NCBI RefSeq assembly: GCF_013302895.1
Contig: NZ_VJOK01000001.1
Coordinates: forward strand, 3,092,012 to 3,156,011
Reading direction: 5' to 3'
DNA from: Streptomyces albus subsp. chlorinus
GTDB lineage: Bacteria > Actinomycetota > Actinomycetes > Streptomycetales > Streptomycetaceae
Length of the DNA: 64,000 nt
Shown: positions 62,753-64,000 of the stretch, piece by piece
Layout: every line of letters starts with the position of its first letter
Position numbering within the stretch: position 1 is the stretch's first letter
Notes under the pieces: model-generated
What the model was told of the DNA's origin: nothing
What the model saw: the letters and a program-made list of their open reading frames with translations, nothing else
Databases searched by the model: none
Made by a program: the position numbers and the translations under genes

Positions 62753-64000
62753 ATGGACGCGTACAGCTCCCCCACGGAAGCGAACGGCTCCTCCCCGGCC
62801 CCGCGCGGCACCGGCGCTCCTGTGGACGCGGAGGACTCCCCCGCGGGCACGCGCCGCTTCGGGAGCACGCGCGTGGACAGACGCGACGCGCTGCGGCTGT
62901 CGGCCGCGGCGGGCGTCGCGACGGCGGTGACGCTCTGCGGTGTGAGCTTCGCCCGTGCCGCCGACGGGCCGGACGGCGGCGGGGACGGGGACGGGAACGG
63001 CGCGGACGGCGGCGGTACGGAGGGCGGCCGGACGGCGCGCCGGACGCTGCGCGGCCATCTGCCCACCGGGGCGCCCGATTTCGTGTACCTGCCGGTGGAG
63101 GTCCCGGAGGGGGTGCGGGAGATCGCCGTCTCCTACCGTTACGACAAGCCCGCGGTCCCGGCCGGCACGCCCGGCAACGCGCTGGACATCGGGGTCTTCG
63201 ACGAGCGGGGGACCGGACTGGGCGGGCGGGGCTTCCGCGGCTGGTCCGGCGGTTTCCGCGACTCCTTCACGATCAGCGCACAGGCGGCCACCCCCGGCTA
63301 TCTTGCGGGTCCCGTGCGGGCGGGCACCTGGCATGTGGTGCTCGGGCCCTACACCGTGGCGCCGCAGGGCATGGACTACGAGGTGACGGTCACCGTGCGG
63401 TACGGGGAGCGGGGCCGCACCCCTCGGCCCGTCCATCCGCCGGAGCGCGCCAGGGGGCGGGGCAGGGCCTGGTACCGCGGGGACTGCCATCTGCACACCG
63501 TGCACTCCGACGGCGCCCGTACGCCCGCGCAGGTGGCGGCCACGGCGCGCGCCGCCGGGCTGGACTTCCTCACCACCACCGAGCACAACACCACCTCCGG
63601 GCACGCGGCGTGGGAAGGGCTGTGGGGGGAGGATCTGCTCGTGCTGTGCGGGGAGGAGATCACCACCCGCAACGGCCACTGGCTGGCGGTGGGCACCGAT
63701 CCGGGGCACGTTCTTCGACTGGCGTTACCGGGCGCGCGACGACGCCTTCCCGCGCTTCGCGCGCGCCGTCCGGCGTGCGGGCGGCCTGGTGGTGCCGGCG
63801 CACCCCCACTGCCCGTACGTCGGCTGCCAGTGGAAGTTCGGCTACGGGCACGCGGACGCGGTGGAGGTGTGGAACGGCCCCTGGACGGCCGACGACGAGA
63901 CGGCGCTGGCGGCCTGGGACAACATGCTCGTCAGCCGCGACAGCCGGCTGCCCGCCATGGGCAGCAGTGACGCGCACAGGGAGGGCCAGGACGTCGGCCT
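62753..64000 (+). CDS. CehA/McbA-type PHP-domain metallohydrolase, exported, frameshifted and cut by window end
   Basis: The N-terminus has a Tat-like signal, DRRDALRLSAAAGVATAVTL (about residues 43-62). A beta-rich domain follows (about 90-235), then a PHP domain: WYRGDCHLHTVHSDGARTPA with the His-x-His metal site and FLTTTEHNTTSGHAAWEGLW. After NGHWLAVGTDPG (about residue 318) the frame turns into Arg/Ala-rich nonsense. Another frame continues FFDWRYRARDDAFPRFARAV, GGLVVPAHPHCPYVGCQWKF and MGSSDAHREGQDVG to the window end. One extra G in the run at 63703-63706 explains the break. Either a sequence error or a disrupted gene. Intact relatives are extracytoplasmic phosphoesterases. The ATG is at 62753; the 3' end is not seen. 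Confidence 0.78.

Overview
The window is high-GC actinobacterial DNA, almost certainly from a Streptomyces. Evidence includes a HrdD-type group 2 sigma factor with a SigR-style promoter, fused FbiC for coenzyme F420, two XRE/DUF397 pairs, a GPP34-family protein, many GTG starts and strong GC bias at third codon positions.

Layout. (1) 1-9590 is chromosomal backbone: the end of a SAF/CpaB-like gene, mscL, a small conserved ORF, a P1-family (DmpA/NylC-type) peptidase, hrdD, an MFS exporter with its TetR regulator, and a Tat-exported GH3 beta-N-acetylhexosaminidase. (2) A tRNA-Arg(CCT) at 9588-9660 is the attachment site of a composite island ending at 32460. Its 3' half is repeated at 27290-27337 (one mismatch over 48 bp) and at 32415-32460 (exact over 46 bp), giving three att sites and two tandem elements. 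(3) 32461-64000 is backbone again: membrane proteins, an ArsR/MFS pair, an XRE-TPR regulator, a flavoprotein, two VOC proteins, a large D-Ala-D-Ala carboxypeptidase, GPP34, XRE/DUF397, an SDR, a 1381-residue DUF4132-like protein, an ADP-ribosylglycohydrolase, fbiC, an F420-dependent LLM oxidoreductase and a PHP-domain metallohydrolase cut by the window end.

Element 1 (about 17.7 kb) looks like an integrative mobilizable element. It has a tyrosine integrase coupled to an XRE regulator, an excisionase, a DUF3631 ATPase, MobC and a relaxase with an HxxxHxH motif. No TraB/FtsK-like translocase is visible, so it probably needs a helper for transfer. Its cargo is a class I lanthipeptide cluster and a two-gene module at the right end. 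The lanthipeptide precursor is a 53-residue FxLD-like peptide whose core has four cysteines at exact four-residue spacing; LanB is split by a one-base frameshift; LanC, a stand-alone SpaB_C-type protein and a helical-repeat protein follow. The right-end module is a Bell-domain-like protein and a tail-anchored coiled-coil protein that share an amyloid-like motif, at the C-terminus of one and the N-terminus of the other, from overlapping genes. I consider this the best candidate for an undescribed signalling or defence system here.

Element 2 (about 5.2 kb) has att sites but no integrase or mobilisation genes, as in a cis-mobilizable remnant. It carries an EVE-like domain fused to a Shedu-like nuclease, a second PD-(D/E)xK-type protein, and decayed fragments of a SLOG/TIR-like gene and an N-acetylmuramoyl-L-alanine amidase. 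Both elements share a similar right arm next to the att core, so the same integrase family could have mobilised both.
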